Positions 1 through 10,207 of a DNA stretch of 32,393 nt are shown here, piece after piece; the first letter of the stretch is position 1, and each line of letters begins with the position of its first letter. The position numbers and the translations under genes were made by a program. Source of the DNA: Nemertoderma westbladi (Eukaryota > Xenacoelomorpha > Nemertodermatida > Nemertodermatidae); the NCBI GenBank assembly GCA_032718475.1, contig JAUCBJ010006649.1:1-32393 (forward strand), given 5' to 3'. The notes under the pieces were generated by a model, which saw nothing but the letters and a program-made list of their open reading frames with translations, was not told where the DNA came from and did not search any database.

Positions 1-377
1 TTGTAAATTTTTGTGTTTATTTAGAGATTGTAATCTCAACCCGAATTGTACGTAATTTGTAGTATTAAGTAACTTAGGTAAATTAGTATTATTTGTTTTA
101 GTGTCCTGTACGTAACACTTCACTGAAAGCGCACCGCTTTGTGTAGTGATTACTCCCCAGAAATAATAACATTTATTTCAAACATTGACAAAACCCATTA
201 AAACGGGTATATATATATTATAAATCAAATCTAACGATTTATAAATAGTAGGCCTACCATATAACAATTAGGTCTCAATATCAGTTGGACTACTGCTCAA
301 ATAACGGTAATAAAGTAAGTTAAAGTAACCAAGTAACCCTAAAGTTCAGAAATTCAATTATTCTAAAATAATTGATA
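1..377. other. Non-coding leader upstream of the BEL-like gag
   Basis: AT-rich sequence with no long open frame. It lies directly upstream of a BEL/Pao gag, so it could hold the end of a 5' LTR and the primer-binding site. A TGG trinucleotide near 286 follows a short CA-ending stretch, as at an LTR/primer-binding-site junction, but no second LTR copy is visible downstream of 4788. The LTR reading is therefore unproven. Confidence 0.35.
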
Positions 378-660
378 TACCGGTATTTACGATAGGCCTA
401 TTATCTTATTTCTATAAATCTAGGCTGAAATTATACCGGTACTTGTAATTAATTCTAGTCCAGAATTATATATACTACAAACTGTAAGCTGTATACCGGT
501 ATTCCCGATAGGCCTATTATATATTTATATATATTTGTGCTAAAATTATACCGGTATTCTGTGATAAACCTAGTCTGTAATAATAGTTATATATACTATA
601 AGCATACCGGTATTCTAATATATTATATATATCACGCTACACTGAGTAGCAGTACCGGTA
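378..660. repeat. Degenerate tandem repeat of about 57 bp, each unit with palindrome TACCGGTA
   Basis: The palindrome TACCGGTA occurs at 378, 434, 494, 549, 605 and 653, a spacing of 48-60 bases. Units 378 and 494 share more (ATAGGCCTATTAT follows both), suggesting an older dimer of about 115 bp. The array ends about 90 bases before the gag start, a position where LTR-element regulatory repeats often lie. A regulatory role is inference. Confidence 0.6.
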
Positions 661-748
661 ATTAATTACTAGGCTATCAGTTAATACTGAGTTACTAGAC
701 TTGCTCAGACTGTAATACAGCAGTAGACATTCAACTGTACACACAAAC

Positions 749-2236
749 ATGTCTGACGCAAAGCAGAACCTGTCAGACAGTCTACTAGATACAACGGAGA
801 GTGAAGCGACAGCAGAGAAACCGCATAAGAGGGATGCCATTGATATCTATCTGTCAGACTATCAACGTTTTTTAGGTGATGACGAATTGAGGAGAAGGTT
901 AGAGGGACTTAACCCTAATAGCGAAGGAGCCAAACTTGTGTTAGATGCGATTGATGTGGATAGGTTAGCGGCGAACCAAGCTAAATTCGATGAACAACTC
1001 CGCATCGCTAGAGAAAGGGAAGAACAAGTAAGGAAAAAACGTATAGAAGACAGAAAGAAAGCAGCAGTAGTAGTTGCAGAAGCAGAAAGAAAGGCGGCAG
1101 CGGCCAAGGCAGAGGCAGCGGCAGAGACAAAAGTGGCAGAAGCAGAAAGGAAAGCAGCTGACGAAATCACCCAATTAGAATTGGAAAACATTCAGGAGAA
1201 TCAAGACTGCATAAATAAACAGTTAGCAGCTAGTAATATGCAGATGTTGAATCGATCTACTCCCAAAAGACAGGGATATACATCATCTGAGGTAGGCGAT
1301 ACCACCGATACTGAAGGCAAGGGAAATAGATCTCGTCCAAGTAGACGTAAAAGAACATTCCACCGTCAGAAATTGCCTGATTTGCCTCCAGCTGTTAGAA
1401 GGCAGCTAAATAACACCAACTTAGGTAGTACAGAGCCCACAGACCAAATAATTAAAATAGAAAGACTCCCTACTATAGTGGATGAGCCTGAAATAAGTAG
1501 GCCTGTTCTTGAAATCACCCCTACGGTAATAGATACATCTGTGCTCCCTGAAGCTACCTATAAATTCCCTCTACATAGCACTAAGCTACCTGTGCCCCGT
1601 AGAACTGCCCGAGAGACAGTTCAGGTCCTGGACCCCGAGCGAAATATTCCGAATTTGTCGCCCGTTGTCCCTTGTCTGCCCGCTACGACGTTGGCGGATC
1701 CCGTTTCGGCGGTTGATTGGGTAGACGAGAGACGGCGGGGGATGGATATTCTCCTCGGAGAGATGAAGGAGAATCGGATACGCTCCTCCCAACAGGTCCG
1801 AGAGTTGGAAGGGACTGTCCAACATTTAAAGGGAACAGTGAGGGAAAGCAAGTTAGAGTTGCAAGAAGTGCAGCAAAATATCGCGCTAGAGCGCGATAAA
1901 TTAGTAAATTTACAAAAGGGTATACCACCACCCTCTGTAACAATGTGTCAACCTGTTAGGTCTGAAGTATCTCATGCGCAAGGTGTGGAGCCTACACGCA
2001 TATATACTGCTAGCGAAGTAGAAACTCCTATAGTGAACCCTATTAAGGGTAATTATAGACCTGTTGATAATGACATTCCCTATAGACCTGATCATAATCC
2101 GAGAAATTTATATACCGATAATTCGATATTAAATAACACGATGGCCCAAGAAAGTTTTACGCGTCAAATGGCTAGAACCGAAGCCCGGCAAGCGGTAAAG
2201 GTGGAGAGATCGTCAAGTTCAATGGAGATGAGATGA
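749..2236 (+). CDS. gag: BEL/Pao-like gag, N-terminal coiled-coil part
   Basis: A 495-codon open frame from ATG at 749. Residues about 75-155 form a charged Ala/Glu/Lys/Arg-rich heptad stretch, a clear coiled coil, followed by a basic segment (about 185-205, RPSRRKRTFHRQ). The middle is Pro/Thr-rich and a second coiled coil covers about 325-390. No signal peptide or membrane segment is seen. The BEL identity comes from the next ORF, whose gag core follows directly; coiled-coil leaders before that core are known in this superfamily. The stop at 2234-2236 overlaps the downstream ATG at 2233. However, gag-core residues are already encoded upstream of that ATG in the downstream frame, so this ORF and the next look like one gag broken by a frame change rather than two genes. 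Expected role: assembly of the particle that packages element RNA. Confidence 0.6.
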   Translation: MSDAKQNLSDSLLDTTESEATAEKPHKRDAIDIYLSDYQRFLGDDELRRRLEGLNPNSEGAKLVLDAIDVDRLAANQAKFDEQLRIAREREEQVRKKRIEDRKKAAVVVAEAERKAAAAKAEAAAETKVAEAERKAADEITQLELENIQENQDCINKQLAASNMQMLNRSTPKRQGYTSSEVGDTTDTEGKGNRSRPSRRKRTFHRQKLPDLPPAVRRQLNNTNLGSTEPTDQIIKIERLPTIVDEPEISRPVLEITPTVIDTSVLPEATYKFPLHSTKLPVPRRTARETVQVLDPERNIPNLSPVVPCLPATTLADPVSAVDWVDERRRGMDILLGEMKENRIRSSQQVRELEGTVQHLKGTVRESKLELQEVQQNIALERDKLVNLQKGIPPPSVTMCQPVRSEVSHAQGVEPTRIYTASEVETPIVNPIKGNYRPVDNDIPYRPDHNPRNLYTDNSILNNTMAQESFTRQMARTEARQAVKVERSSSSMEMR

Positions 2237-4788
2237 AATGGTTACCTTTTAATGAATATTACAAAGATAACATACAGAACTCTGTACTATCTAATGGAGA
2301 AAAACTTAGATACCTCATCGAGTGCTTGGAAGGATCTCCCAAGTTAATGGCGTTAAGGTTTATTGGACATCCAGACGGATTAAGACAAGTTTGGGATACA
2401 CTAAACATCAGGTATGGTAATAGGAATAACATAGCTGGGTATTTGTATGCAAAGTTGGTAGCGCCCCGAAAGTTTATTGGCAGCGGGATTATAGAGTTTT
2501 CCGATGAAATTCAGGAGATCTGCAGACAATTAGATTGGCTAGGTAAGTCTCATGAGTATCAGAGTGCTATGGTTATTAGAGCAGTGGCTTCTACTTTACC
2601 GAAGGGTGGAGTAGGTACACGCTGGGATAAGAAAGTGTTATATATGATGGAACAACAACGACGAGACCCTACCATGGCTGATCTCATGTCATTCTTAGAT
2701 GGAGAAGTGAAATTACAGCTCCTAAGGCAGTCCAGAGAGAAGACATTGGAAAACAAGGTAAGTGAGAAACCCGTTTCTAGGAGAAGGGTAATACCAGTAT
2801 GTTATACCGACGACGGTGAAAGCCAAACTTCTCAAGGAGAGGACAGCGGGAAAGACACTGACAGATCTTATGTCAATAAAATGCCTAAAGATCAGGTAAG
2901 TAAATCCAAGTCTCGACCCAATGACAGAAGGGAACCGGTACAAAAAACCCCTCCTACGTCTCCTAAAAGAACTCAGGTGAGAAAGCCCGAGGAAAGAACA
3001 AGTGTGCACCACATAGCACAGGTTAAAGTAAGTAACATCAAGCCCAAATGTGTGCTGTGCGACGGGCCCCACCGTTTAAATGCGTGTGATAAATTCCTGA
3101 GGAAATCACTCGAGGATAGACGTGAAGTCATGTGGGATAAGCGGTTGTGTTATAATTGCCTCAGACGAGGACACCAACGGCGAACCTGTAACTCCGACGC
3201 AAGGTGTGCAAAGTGCGGCGCAAATCATCATATCTTGTTGCACACGGAATTCGAACGAAACAGCCCGAGTCAGGTAAGTGAGTCCGAACTACATGTCCAA
3301 TTCAGTGATGTGAACGACATTGATCAATCTGAGATGGAAGGATTCTATACGGACGAGTTCTCCGACCAAAACGAATCCTGTTACCTAATAAACACCACCG
3401 CAGTGTATCGAGCACTCGTGTATGAGAAAGACACAGACAGCGACCTTACCTTAACTACTTCCGATCAACAACCATCTTGGAAAGCGCCAACTTCCAATAT
3501 AGGAATCCGAGAATTTCCTGTAGTCCAGTTACGGGTCCACGGACCTCAGAAGAGCTATATAGTGAACGCCCTCCTGGACTCCGGTAGCACAGGAACATTC
3601 ATCGATAAAGAACTAGCCGAAGTCATCTTTGCTGGACAACCCAAGTTCCGAACCAAGCTAAACATGTCAGGGATCATGCAGGTTTGGAATTCTACTGTAG
3701 CTGCCGACTATTATATAGGTGAGTTGTCCACTCCACAGGATAAACTAGGAGAATACAGTATAAGGTCAGTAAAAATGGTGGCAATTAAGAACTTCGCTAC
3801 CACCCAAGTGGAACCTTATAATTGGGACGAAGATGATCATGCCCAACGACTTAACATTCCTAGATTCGACACCGATTATCCTGGAGTACAAATATTAATC
3901 GGTCAAAACGCGCATGAGGCGCTGGAGACATTGGAGAAACGACCTGCTCAACCGCAACCACTTCAGACCTATGCGGTAAGAACTAGAGTAGGTTGGTACC
4001 TTACTGGACCTTCCCGAAGAACGCTCAGAGAAAGACTGCTTCAAGATCGCGTCCGCCAGGTGAGTAAATGGGAAGATGATACTAGTGAGGGAGACGACCC
4101 AACTGAGGGAACACCATACTCCTCAGATAATGACGATATTAGCTCCAATGTAGATCAATGGAGATATTGCCCCAAGAAGTTTAATCCAACTGACATCGCT
4201 TCCAGAGGAGCAACTCCTCAAGAACTGACAGATACTACAGACCGGTTAGGTGAACCCGACTTCCTGAGTAAGGAGGATGAATGGCCTCCCCATCTTACTC
4301 CGACTGAGATTAGACCAGCCAAGGGAGCGGAGAAAGTTAAACCTAAAACCCGGACGGGTGGAGCGGAGTTATTTGAACCCGGGATAGATCTGTCGGTATT
4401 ACATATTGCCAGGGACGACGCCGTGGATCTGGACCTCCCCACCGCTAGTGGATCCTTCATGAAGATCAGAGAGAGCGATTGGAGCTCTGGAACATCAGAC
4501 GTCTCGCAGGGACTCTCACCTCTCCTGCAGGGAGCGACGGACCACTATAGCTCCTGGAATCGGCTTTGTAAGGCCGTCGTGTACTTAGAGCGATGTTTCT
4601 ATCGTCACTATTCCAGGACGAAGAGGAAACCTGGAATTGTATTCGGGATGCAGCGACTCAATCGCCCAGCTGGTCGTTTGTGTTTACCGGAAGGGAATGG
4701 AGGACTCTCCGGAAACTGTGGAAGGCAAGATTCTCTTCCCACGACCACCTCCCTAATCCTTCAAACATCTAGGGACTCCATAACGTAA
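2233..4788 (+). CDS. gag-pro: BEL/Pao gag core, zinc knuckles and aspartic protease; no reverse transcriptase or integrase
   Basis: An 851-codon open frame. Residues 1 to about 140 match the DUF1759-type gag core of BEL/Pao elements. Three zinc-knuckle-like clusters start near residues 273 (CVLCDGPH), 306 (CYNCLRRGH) and 325 (CAKCGANHH). A DUF1758-type retropepsin follows, with active-site LLDSGSTGTF (Asp about 449) and the usual C-terminal block AVRTRVGWYLTGP near 581. In intact elements reverse transcriptase and RNase H follow. Here, after about 50 low-complexity residues, the text resumes at WRYCPKKFNPTDIASRG (643-659), the block normally found just before integrase, then SSWNRLCKAVVYLERCF. 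Integrase itself is absent and the last 60 residues match nothing I know. The element cannot move alone. The frame stays open across the internal loss, which suggests recent origin or selection. Confidence 0.8.
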   Translation: MKWLPFNEYYKDNIQNSVLSNGEKLRYLIECLEGSPKLMALRFIGHPDGLRQVWDTLNIRYGNRNNIAGYLYAKLVAPRKFIGSGIIEFSDEIQEICRQLDWLGKSHEYQSAMVIRAVASTLPKGGVGTRWDKKVLYMMEQQRRDPTMADLMSFLDGEVKLQLLRQSREKTLENKVSEKPVSRRRVIPVCYTDDGESQTSQGEDSGKDTDRSYVNKMPKDQVSKSKSRPNDRREPVQKTPPTSPKRTQVRKPEERTSVHHIAQVKVSNIKPKCVLCDGPHRLNACDKFLRKSLEDRREVMWDKRLCYNCLRRGHQRRTCNSDARCAKCGANHHILLHTEFERNSPSQVSESELHVQFSDVNDIDQSEMEGFYTDEFSDQNESCYLINTTAVYRALVYEKDTDSDLTLTTSDQQPSWKAPTSNIGIREFPVVQLRVHGPQKSYIVNALLDSGSTGTFIDKELAEVIFAGQPKFRTKLNMSGIMQVWNSTVAADYYIGELSTPQDKLGEYSIRSVKMVAIKNFATTQVEPYNWDEDDHAQRLNIPRFDTDYPGVQILIGQNAHEALETLEKRPAQPQPLQTYAVRTRVGWYLTGPSRRTLRERLLQDRVRQVSKWEDDTSEGDDPTEGTPYSSDNDDISSNVDQWRYCPKKFNPTDIASRGATPQELTDTTDRLGEPDFLSKEDEWPPHLTPTEIRPAKGAEKVKPKTRTGGAELFEPGIDLSVLHIARDDAVDLDLPTASGSFMKIRESDWSSGTSDVSQGLSPLLQGATDHYSSWNRLCKAVVYLERCFYRHYSRTKRKPGIVFGMQRLNRPAGRLCLPEGNGGLSGNCGRQDSLPTTTSLILQTSRDSIT

Positions 4789-6270
4789 CAACATATGGAG
4801 TGGGTGTGTGACTCTATTATTTTATATTATTTTATTATTTTTATATTTCTGTATGTATTACTATGTAATTTTATTATAATCGTTTTCTTTAATTTTATTC
4901 AGTAGAATGTTATTTTAGCGATTATTTAGTAGATTAGTGCAATATATATTCGCGTTTATTACTTAATTACGTATATATTATATTTAATGCGACGGCAAGA
5001 AATAATTCTTTTTCTCTTTCCTTACTGTCCGTATCATATTATAAATACGTGACTACAGTAAGATGAAATGTCCGTACTTATTAAAGTACAATAAAGCCAC
5101 TACTATATTAAAGTATTATTGGTAGGCAGAGTATTAGGAATGCAAAGTACAGATCCTCGTGTCTCGGCTAAACCAAGCTCTGGGTAGACCTTGGAAACGA
5201 CTTGCCTCTTCACACTGACATTGCTTCGTGCGATATTGCTCTCATACCGTATATTAAATAATACATATAGTAGCGTGATGTCCCTTTAACAGTAGCGTAT
5301 CACGCAAAATAAATCTGTTAAACCCTTTGACCATCTGTAATTCTAGTCGATTAAGATATCGCGGCACCCACCGATATACTTGAAAGACAAATTCTAGAAT
5401 CAGTGGTTAACGTCCCCAGACAAGTTCTGGAATAAATCGGTGCCCATCTCAAATATTAATTAATTAATATTTGCAAAATCTAATAAATCAAAATCTGTAA
5501 AATTCAGATCCTTCAATAATTCTAGTCAATTAAGATATCGTAGTATTTACCGATATTCTTAAAAAGACAATTGTCATAGAATTAAGGATCTTGTGTCCCT
5601 AGACATGTTCTAGAATCAAAATATGTCCATTTAATTGTCAAATAATAAAATTTCAGGGAATAAATTTAAATTCATGCCTCTTAATGAATTTAATAAATTG
5701 CCATTTTTACGCAATTTATAAAGTTCCCAAAATTCCATTAATTAATAGATCAAGGGAGCGGAGATTTATATTATTATGTGTATGCGTGTACGAAAGTCTC
5801 CCAAACATAGTTAATAGCCGATAAAATTCTTAAAGTCATGTATAAAACCGAACATTGACTATTAAAGAATTGCTATTAAATAACATCCCAGATCTGTATG
5901 CATTGGAATCACCCTAATTCTACCGCTAGCTTTGCATAATGTCACCATAGCAACAACCACGCTAGAATTAGAATTGAGTTAAAAGAAAAATAGAAAGCTT
6001 GTCCCATTGAATAGCATAGGGAATAAATAGCGCACTACTAGTATCCAAGGATACATAATAATACAGTGACATTCTGGAAGGTATTGACTAACGGACAAAT
6101 GGCCCGAATGTGTGTAATTTGTGACAAGTTGTGTGTGTGGTATTTGTGAGTTTATAGGTGAATGTTACTGCTAAGGTGTGTTTACAGTAGCCAGTCGCAA
6201 TCGTAAAGTAACCTAACTCTCCAAGGAAACCTGAAGTACATCTAAGCCTTTGGGACGGACAGTTGAGTGA
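4789..6270. other. AT-rich non-coding region downstream of the BEL element
   Basis: No convincing coding sequence. A purine-rich tract and a TGTGAC near 4796-4812 could be a polypurine tract and 3' LTR start, but no matching 5' LTR is in the window. Apart from the diverged direct repeat at 5339-5640, I see only AT-rich sequence. Confidence 0.4.
5339..5640. repeat. Two diverged direct-repeat units, spacing 179 bp
   Basis: AATTCTAGTCGATTAAGATA at 5339 recurs with one difference at 5518. Both copies continue through a shared CCGATAT, an AAAGACAA block, a CCCAGACAAGTTCTGGAAT-like block and a TGTCCAT/TGCCCAT block. Similarity is patchy, so this is an old tandem duplication. Confidence 0.6.
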
Positions 6271-6444
6271 CTTGTGCCGGTTGTCGTTGTCGTTGTGCGG
6301 CTACGTCGTTGGCGAAAGTACAGCGGCGACGACACATCGGCGCTGAGGATCTCGTACTGTCCGGGGTTGATTGGGGTAGGCAGCGACGCCCGCTCGCCTA
6401 AATATAAACTCATTATAATATGGATAAACTCATATATAGCAGAT

Positions 6445-7723
6445 ATGACGGAGTTGATAGAAGATGGTCTTGGTATCGGGGAGCGATATACTCTACTTTT
6501 ACAAGCGTTTGTTGATAGCTTAATACGCGGCGACGTTAGTCCAACTGCTGCGGAGGACGATGGTCGTTATATCGAACCGCCAATATCCCAAGAGCAGCTC
6601 GCGCGAGTTGGACTATAGAAAATTCGCTGCTCGATATACGCGGCGTAATGGTATGTATATGGGCTTCTTAACTACTGGTCATCCTATCGATTTACACAAT
6701 ACGGACTATGTCGACTATATATCCTGCCCAGCGGAGTCGGAACCATAAACGGAAATTCGAATGCGAAAATTCTATTCGAAATCGACTCGAAAGAAAAGAC
6801 ACTTAAGAAACAAATGGACGCGGTAACTCCAACGTATATTTGGAATTCTTGATAGAAGCATTGTAACAACAAATAAATATCACCCGCGTTTACCCTACCA
6901 GACGTGCGTCTTTGGTATTATTACGATAAATGCCCTAGACCCAACTAATAAACGGAAAGACATAAACATCCACGTAAACCGAAACTTGTTGACGTATCAC
7001 CTATGCTCACTCGGCTCGAACGACCCTGGAGTAAACCTACGATCAGAGTCCCGGAATACTCGGTCAAACCTCCTCATTCCTTAGTTGGACCTCAGACCTG
7101 CGATCTTGGTGGTGTCGCGGATCCTCGCGGACTGTATTCACTGTTCAAAGATCTAGTGCTACCCTAACAATTAATCGGTAACACTCCGACAGTGATTTCT
7201 AGCTAGCCGCCCATCTTACCTAGCCGGATTGTGACGCGGACACCTAATATCACTACCCAACCGTATGGTCGTCCACGTTTAACGCGATACAACCCCTCAT
7301 CAAGGTGAAGGAGAGCGTTGTACGAAACGAGTTAAACGCTATTTTATAAAGATCAAAAGGGAAACCTGCGTTTGTTCAGATAAACGTAAGTTATAACAGT
7401 GAGTCCAATCGATAAACGAATTGGCCTTATCTCAATTCGATTGGGAAATCCAGAATCTCTAAGAAGTTATCGAACTTGGACGATCCTATTCTCTGCGAGA
7501 GTTTTTGGATGAACGTATCCAGCTACGAGCGGAGGAAAATCAGCTCGAGGAGAAGCAGATCGAAACGGCAGATACCTCGACCACAATCCTACACCTTCTG
7601 ATGCAATCATATTGCACCCTTCACCCAGGAGTTATGGCCCTCCTAGTAAAGTGGCTCCCCCCAAAGAGAAAAAGACTCTTGCTAGCCTCAAAAAACTGCG
7701 TAAACGCCGTCTGCGTAAGAAAG
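6445..7723 (+). pseudogene. Decayed coding region, family not recognised
   Basis: Several protein-like stretches lie in order on the plus strand, separated by stops and frame changes. An ATG at 6445 opens a segment of about 57 residues (ELIEDGLGIGERYTLLLQAF) that continues in a neighbouring frame to 6748 (ELDYRKFAARYTRR). A further segment runs about 6738-6850 (AKILFEIDSKEKTLKKQMDA). Frame 1 is open 6952-7164 and reads as proline-rich protein. Frame 2, 7418 onward, reads ELALSQFDWEIQNL, a TAA at 7460-7462, then a coiled coil (LDERIQLRAEENQLEEKQIE). The end is in frame 1, finishing with a basic tail (KKLRKRRLRKKD) and a stop near 7723. It could be a dead gag-like gene or remains of a host gene with introns. 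I do not assign a function. Confidence 0.4.
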
Positions 7724-9037
7724 ACTAACTGTTTAGAGTATCTTTATGTTTTAGAAACTGTGATTTTTATATTTTATAGACTGAAAATCCCATTTTCTGG
7801 GAGCGGTGTAAAAGCCTTTGCTGAATTGCCCCGTTATTTTTATTATCTTTTACATTAAAATACTCTGTAGTTGATTTAATAAGTGTAAGAGACCGTATTA
7901 TTGCTGTATCGGTGTTTTTAGAGGATCTAAGACCTATTTCCTCCGTATGTGTACTGTGAAAGGCATATTTTATGATTCTATGGCAATTCGTGACGCAAAG
8001 GGGTGATAGCTACTCTTGAACAGTAGTTACTATGACTACGGTTAACAGCTGACATTCATACGTGTTGATTTCCTTTGTTCTACGGCGTCTCTCAGTTCAG
8101 TCAGCCAATTAGAGCGTTTTTGTGGCTCCTTGTACAGAAAATTTCCGAGAAATGACGCAATGCCTATGTGCAGTGTTTACATTCAGTCCTGAGCCAAAGA
8201 AAGAACGGCTTGGAAGTATTTTGTGCTTTACTGTTTTTTAGTCTTACACTAGTAGGTTTAATTATAAAGGGCATATATCCTTTAACTACCTAAATACTCT
8301 GATGACTGATCATACATGCTGACTGCTGAAACATTGCAAACTCATAACAATCAGTGTTCAGTTGTTGTTTTATACTGCTATTTACTGTCAGTTCTTCATA
8401 ATATGGTTGATGAATTATTATATTTGGAATAACGATAAATAACCCCGAAACCCAATATTCTTGATATACCGAAGGTAAGAGAGAAAGGTTACCAATAACG
8501 ATTGTGACTTATGTTGAAGTGGTTTGAAGTGAATCTAATGTTATTTGATAGACCCTACATGAGTCAGCCTGTGTTCCTTTTATATGTGACTAAAATCAGT
8601 AAAGATTGGCAGATTAGTGTGCAGTATTGTGCAGCATTGTGTATGAGTGAGTCTGTTAAAGAAGCAATTCCTAAAGAATGCGCCATATATGTGAATTATA
8701 ATTAAGCCATATCGTTGTGAGTAGTTTAAGTCATAACTCTGTTTATATAGATAAAGCGCCACGTCCTAAAGGAACTGTTAATATTACCGAAGGTGAATAA
8801 TATTGTCAGAGATTATATAGTACTGTCAGTCGAATAATACATTAGGCTTACATAGCAATAAAATTAAACCGTCGAACCCAATCTCCCGGGAATCTCCAGC
8901 GGGTGAATGGTCGCGCACGGATTGGTTTCGACTAGTGTAGTGAATCAAATACTTGTCATAGACTAAAAACAGATTTAATATCTAGAAGACATCTTAATTT
9001 GGTGGGTTAAACTGCCAAAGGTCTGAAAGCGCGAACA
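7724..9037. other. Non-coding stretch; one inverted repeat
   Basis: No gene that I can support. The only structure I see is the inverted repeat at 8871-8932. Confidence 0.4.
8871..8932. repeat. Hairpin-forming inverted repeat, 13-bp arms
   Basis: GTCGAACCCAATC at 8871-8883 is complementary to GATTGGTTTCGAC at 8920-8932 with one mismatch. The GC-rich loop of 36 bases contains a smaller CCCG/CGGG pairing. It may be a fold-back element or a structured RNA segment, or chance. Confidence 0.4.
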
Positions 9038-9164
9038 TTTACTTCTATAAAGTTATCAGGCAATACCCTGTCTTATTGAGGAGCTTTTCAAAGTGGGCCT
9101 TCCAACCATTGAGGCGATCGGCTGGTGATTCAGCCTTAACCTTGGTGGTTGGTTGGCTTTTTGC
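9038..9164 (-). mobile_element. Orphan fragment of an RTE-like LINE
   Basis: The reverse complement matches 31575-31700 of the LINE ORF at the right end of the window, the linker between endonuclease and reverse transcriptase (residues around AESPADRLNGWKAHFEKLL), at high identity. One base is lost in the codons after LLN, breaking the frame. Both ends of the LINE are missing. I see no target-site duplication. Confidence 0.85.
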
Positions 9165-9291
9165 ATATCGTAGCCAGGAGAGCGAGGAGTATACTCCTAT
9201 AACACTGGAAGGATATCGATGACACGACGCAGACCCCTTGTAACCATAAACGTGGAACAATACCAGATTCACAAATACAATTAAAAAGCTT

Positions 9292-9814
9292 CAATAAAAC
9301 CAGTTGTTACCCATTAAAAAATTGTTCTTCCTTAGACTCCATTGATATTTTTACCAAGGTAAAATAACCTTGGCTACTTTAATTTTACTTACTGATTGAA
9401 ATGTATTGTCATTTAGCAACAATACAAATAAATTACAAAGTTATCATCCCAAGGGGTAAAATAACTCTGATTTTCACTGCTTTCTAATCATGCTAATTGC
9501 TCATTGGGTTATTCTAGAACATATAACAATGATAACATCCCTGGGGATAAATTAACCCCAAAAAAAATCCATGCCCCATTTTTTTATTCTCTCCCCCAAA
9601 CAAAACCCTTTTAGAACAGTGCGGATAGCTAGTAAGTTATTCAAGAACATATAACAATGATAACATCCCTAGGGATAAATTAACCCCAAAAAATTCATGC
9701 CCCATTTTTTTATTCTCTCCCCCAAACAAAATCCTTTTAGAACTGTGCGGATAGCTAGTCAGTTATTCTAGATCAAAATGATGAACAAAATTAATGGGTA
9801 ACAACAGATTTATT
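9292..9814. mobile_element. Candidate MITE with terminal inverted repeats
   Basis: The left end contains CAGTTGTTACCCATTAA (9301-9317), and the right end contains its near-exact inverse TTAATGGGTAACAACAG (9791-9807). The similarity extends a little both ways (AATAAA outside, TTGTTC inside). The interior is AT-rich, has no ORF and includes a 128-bp tandem duplication. The 520-bp length, inverted ends and lack of coding fit a non-autonomous DNA transposon. No clear target-site duplication was found, so the exact ends are uncertain. Confidence 0.55.
9508..9772. repeat. Two tandem copies of a 126-128 bp unit inside the MITE candidate
   Basis: Units begin with GTTATTCTAGAACATATAAC at 9508 and its near-identical form at 9636. 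A third start (GTTATTCTAGA) follows at 9762. Copies differ at few positions, mainly in an A-run and single substitutions, so the duplication is recent. Confidence 0.85.
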
Positions 9815-10207
9815 ACCAGGTATTTTTGTTATCTTACCAGTTATATTACACGCGGATGAAAGATAAACCCTCGGCTTCGCCTCGGGTATATCTTTTCTCT
9901 GAATTAACGACCCCGGACAATTTACCTTATGGTACAATATGAATTATATATTTACCTAGAAAGGGGAGGAAGGGGTGCGTTGTATTGAGATGGACTCACA
10001 TTGCTACATGTTTCGCCCCATCTGTAGCATGTATCAGTCGACCCACAAAATATTTCAAATATGTTCAAAACCACAATTTGAATCATTAACTTCAACTAAA
10101 TGAAGTGAACAGGTTATAGTGACAGTTTAACCAAACCAAAACAATAAATAATAATGTAGTGTAGTATGTTATTAGCAATGTCTTCCTTCACAAAGTTGGT
10201 TGTGTTT
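9815..10207. other. Non-coding, 3' side of the minus-strand ORF
   Basis: I see no gene. It would hold the 3' untranslated region of the minus-strand gene at 10208-10927. No strong polyadenylation signal could be fixed by eye. Confidence 0.35.

Noticed and set aside
862-1191. Minus-strand frame of 109 codons
   Set aside because: Shadow of the Ala/Glu-rich coiled coil of the gag ORF on the plus strand.
2233-2236. ATGA overlap as a true bicistronic reinitiation site
   Set aside because: Conserved gag-core codons lie upstream of the ATG in the second frame, so a frame change within one gag is more likely; kept as a finding, not as a regulatory feature.
1-5100. LTR pair around the BEL element
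   Set aside because: Sequence before 749 and after 4788 shows no shared segment long enough to be LTRs; single motif resemblances only.
8511-8705. Plus-strand frame of 64 codons
   Set aside because: Short, no motif, no supporting context; expected by chance in AT-rich DNA.
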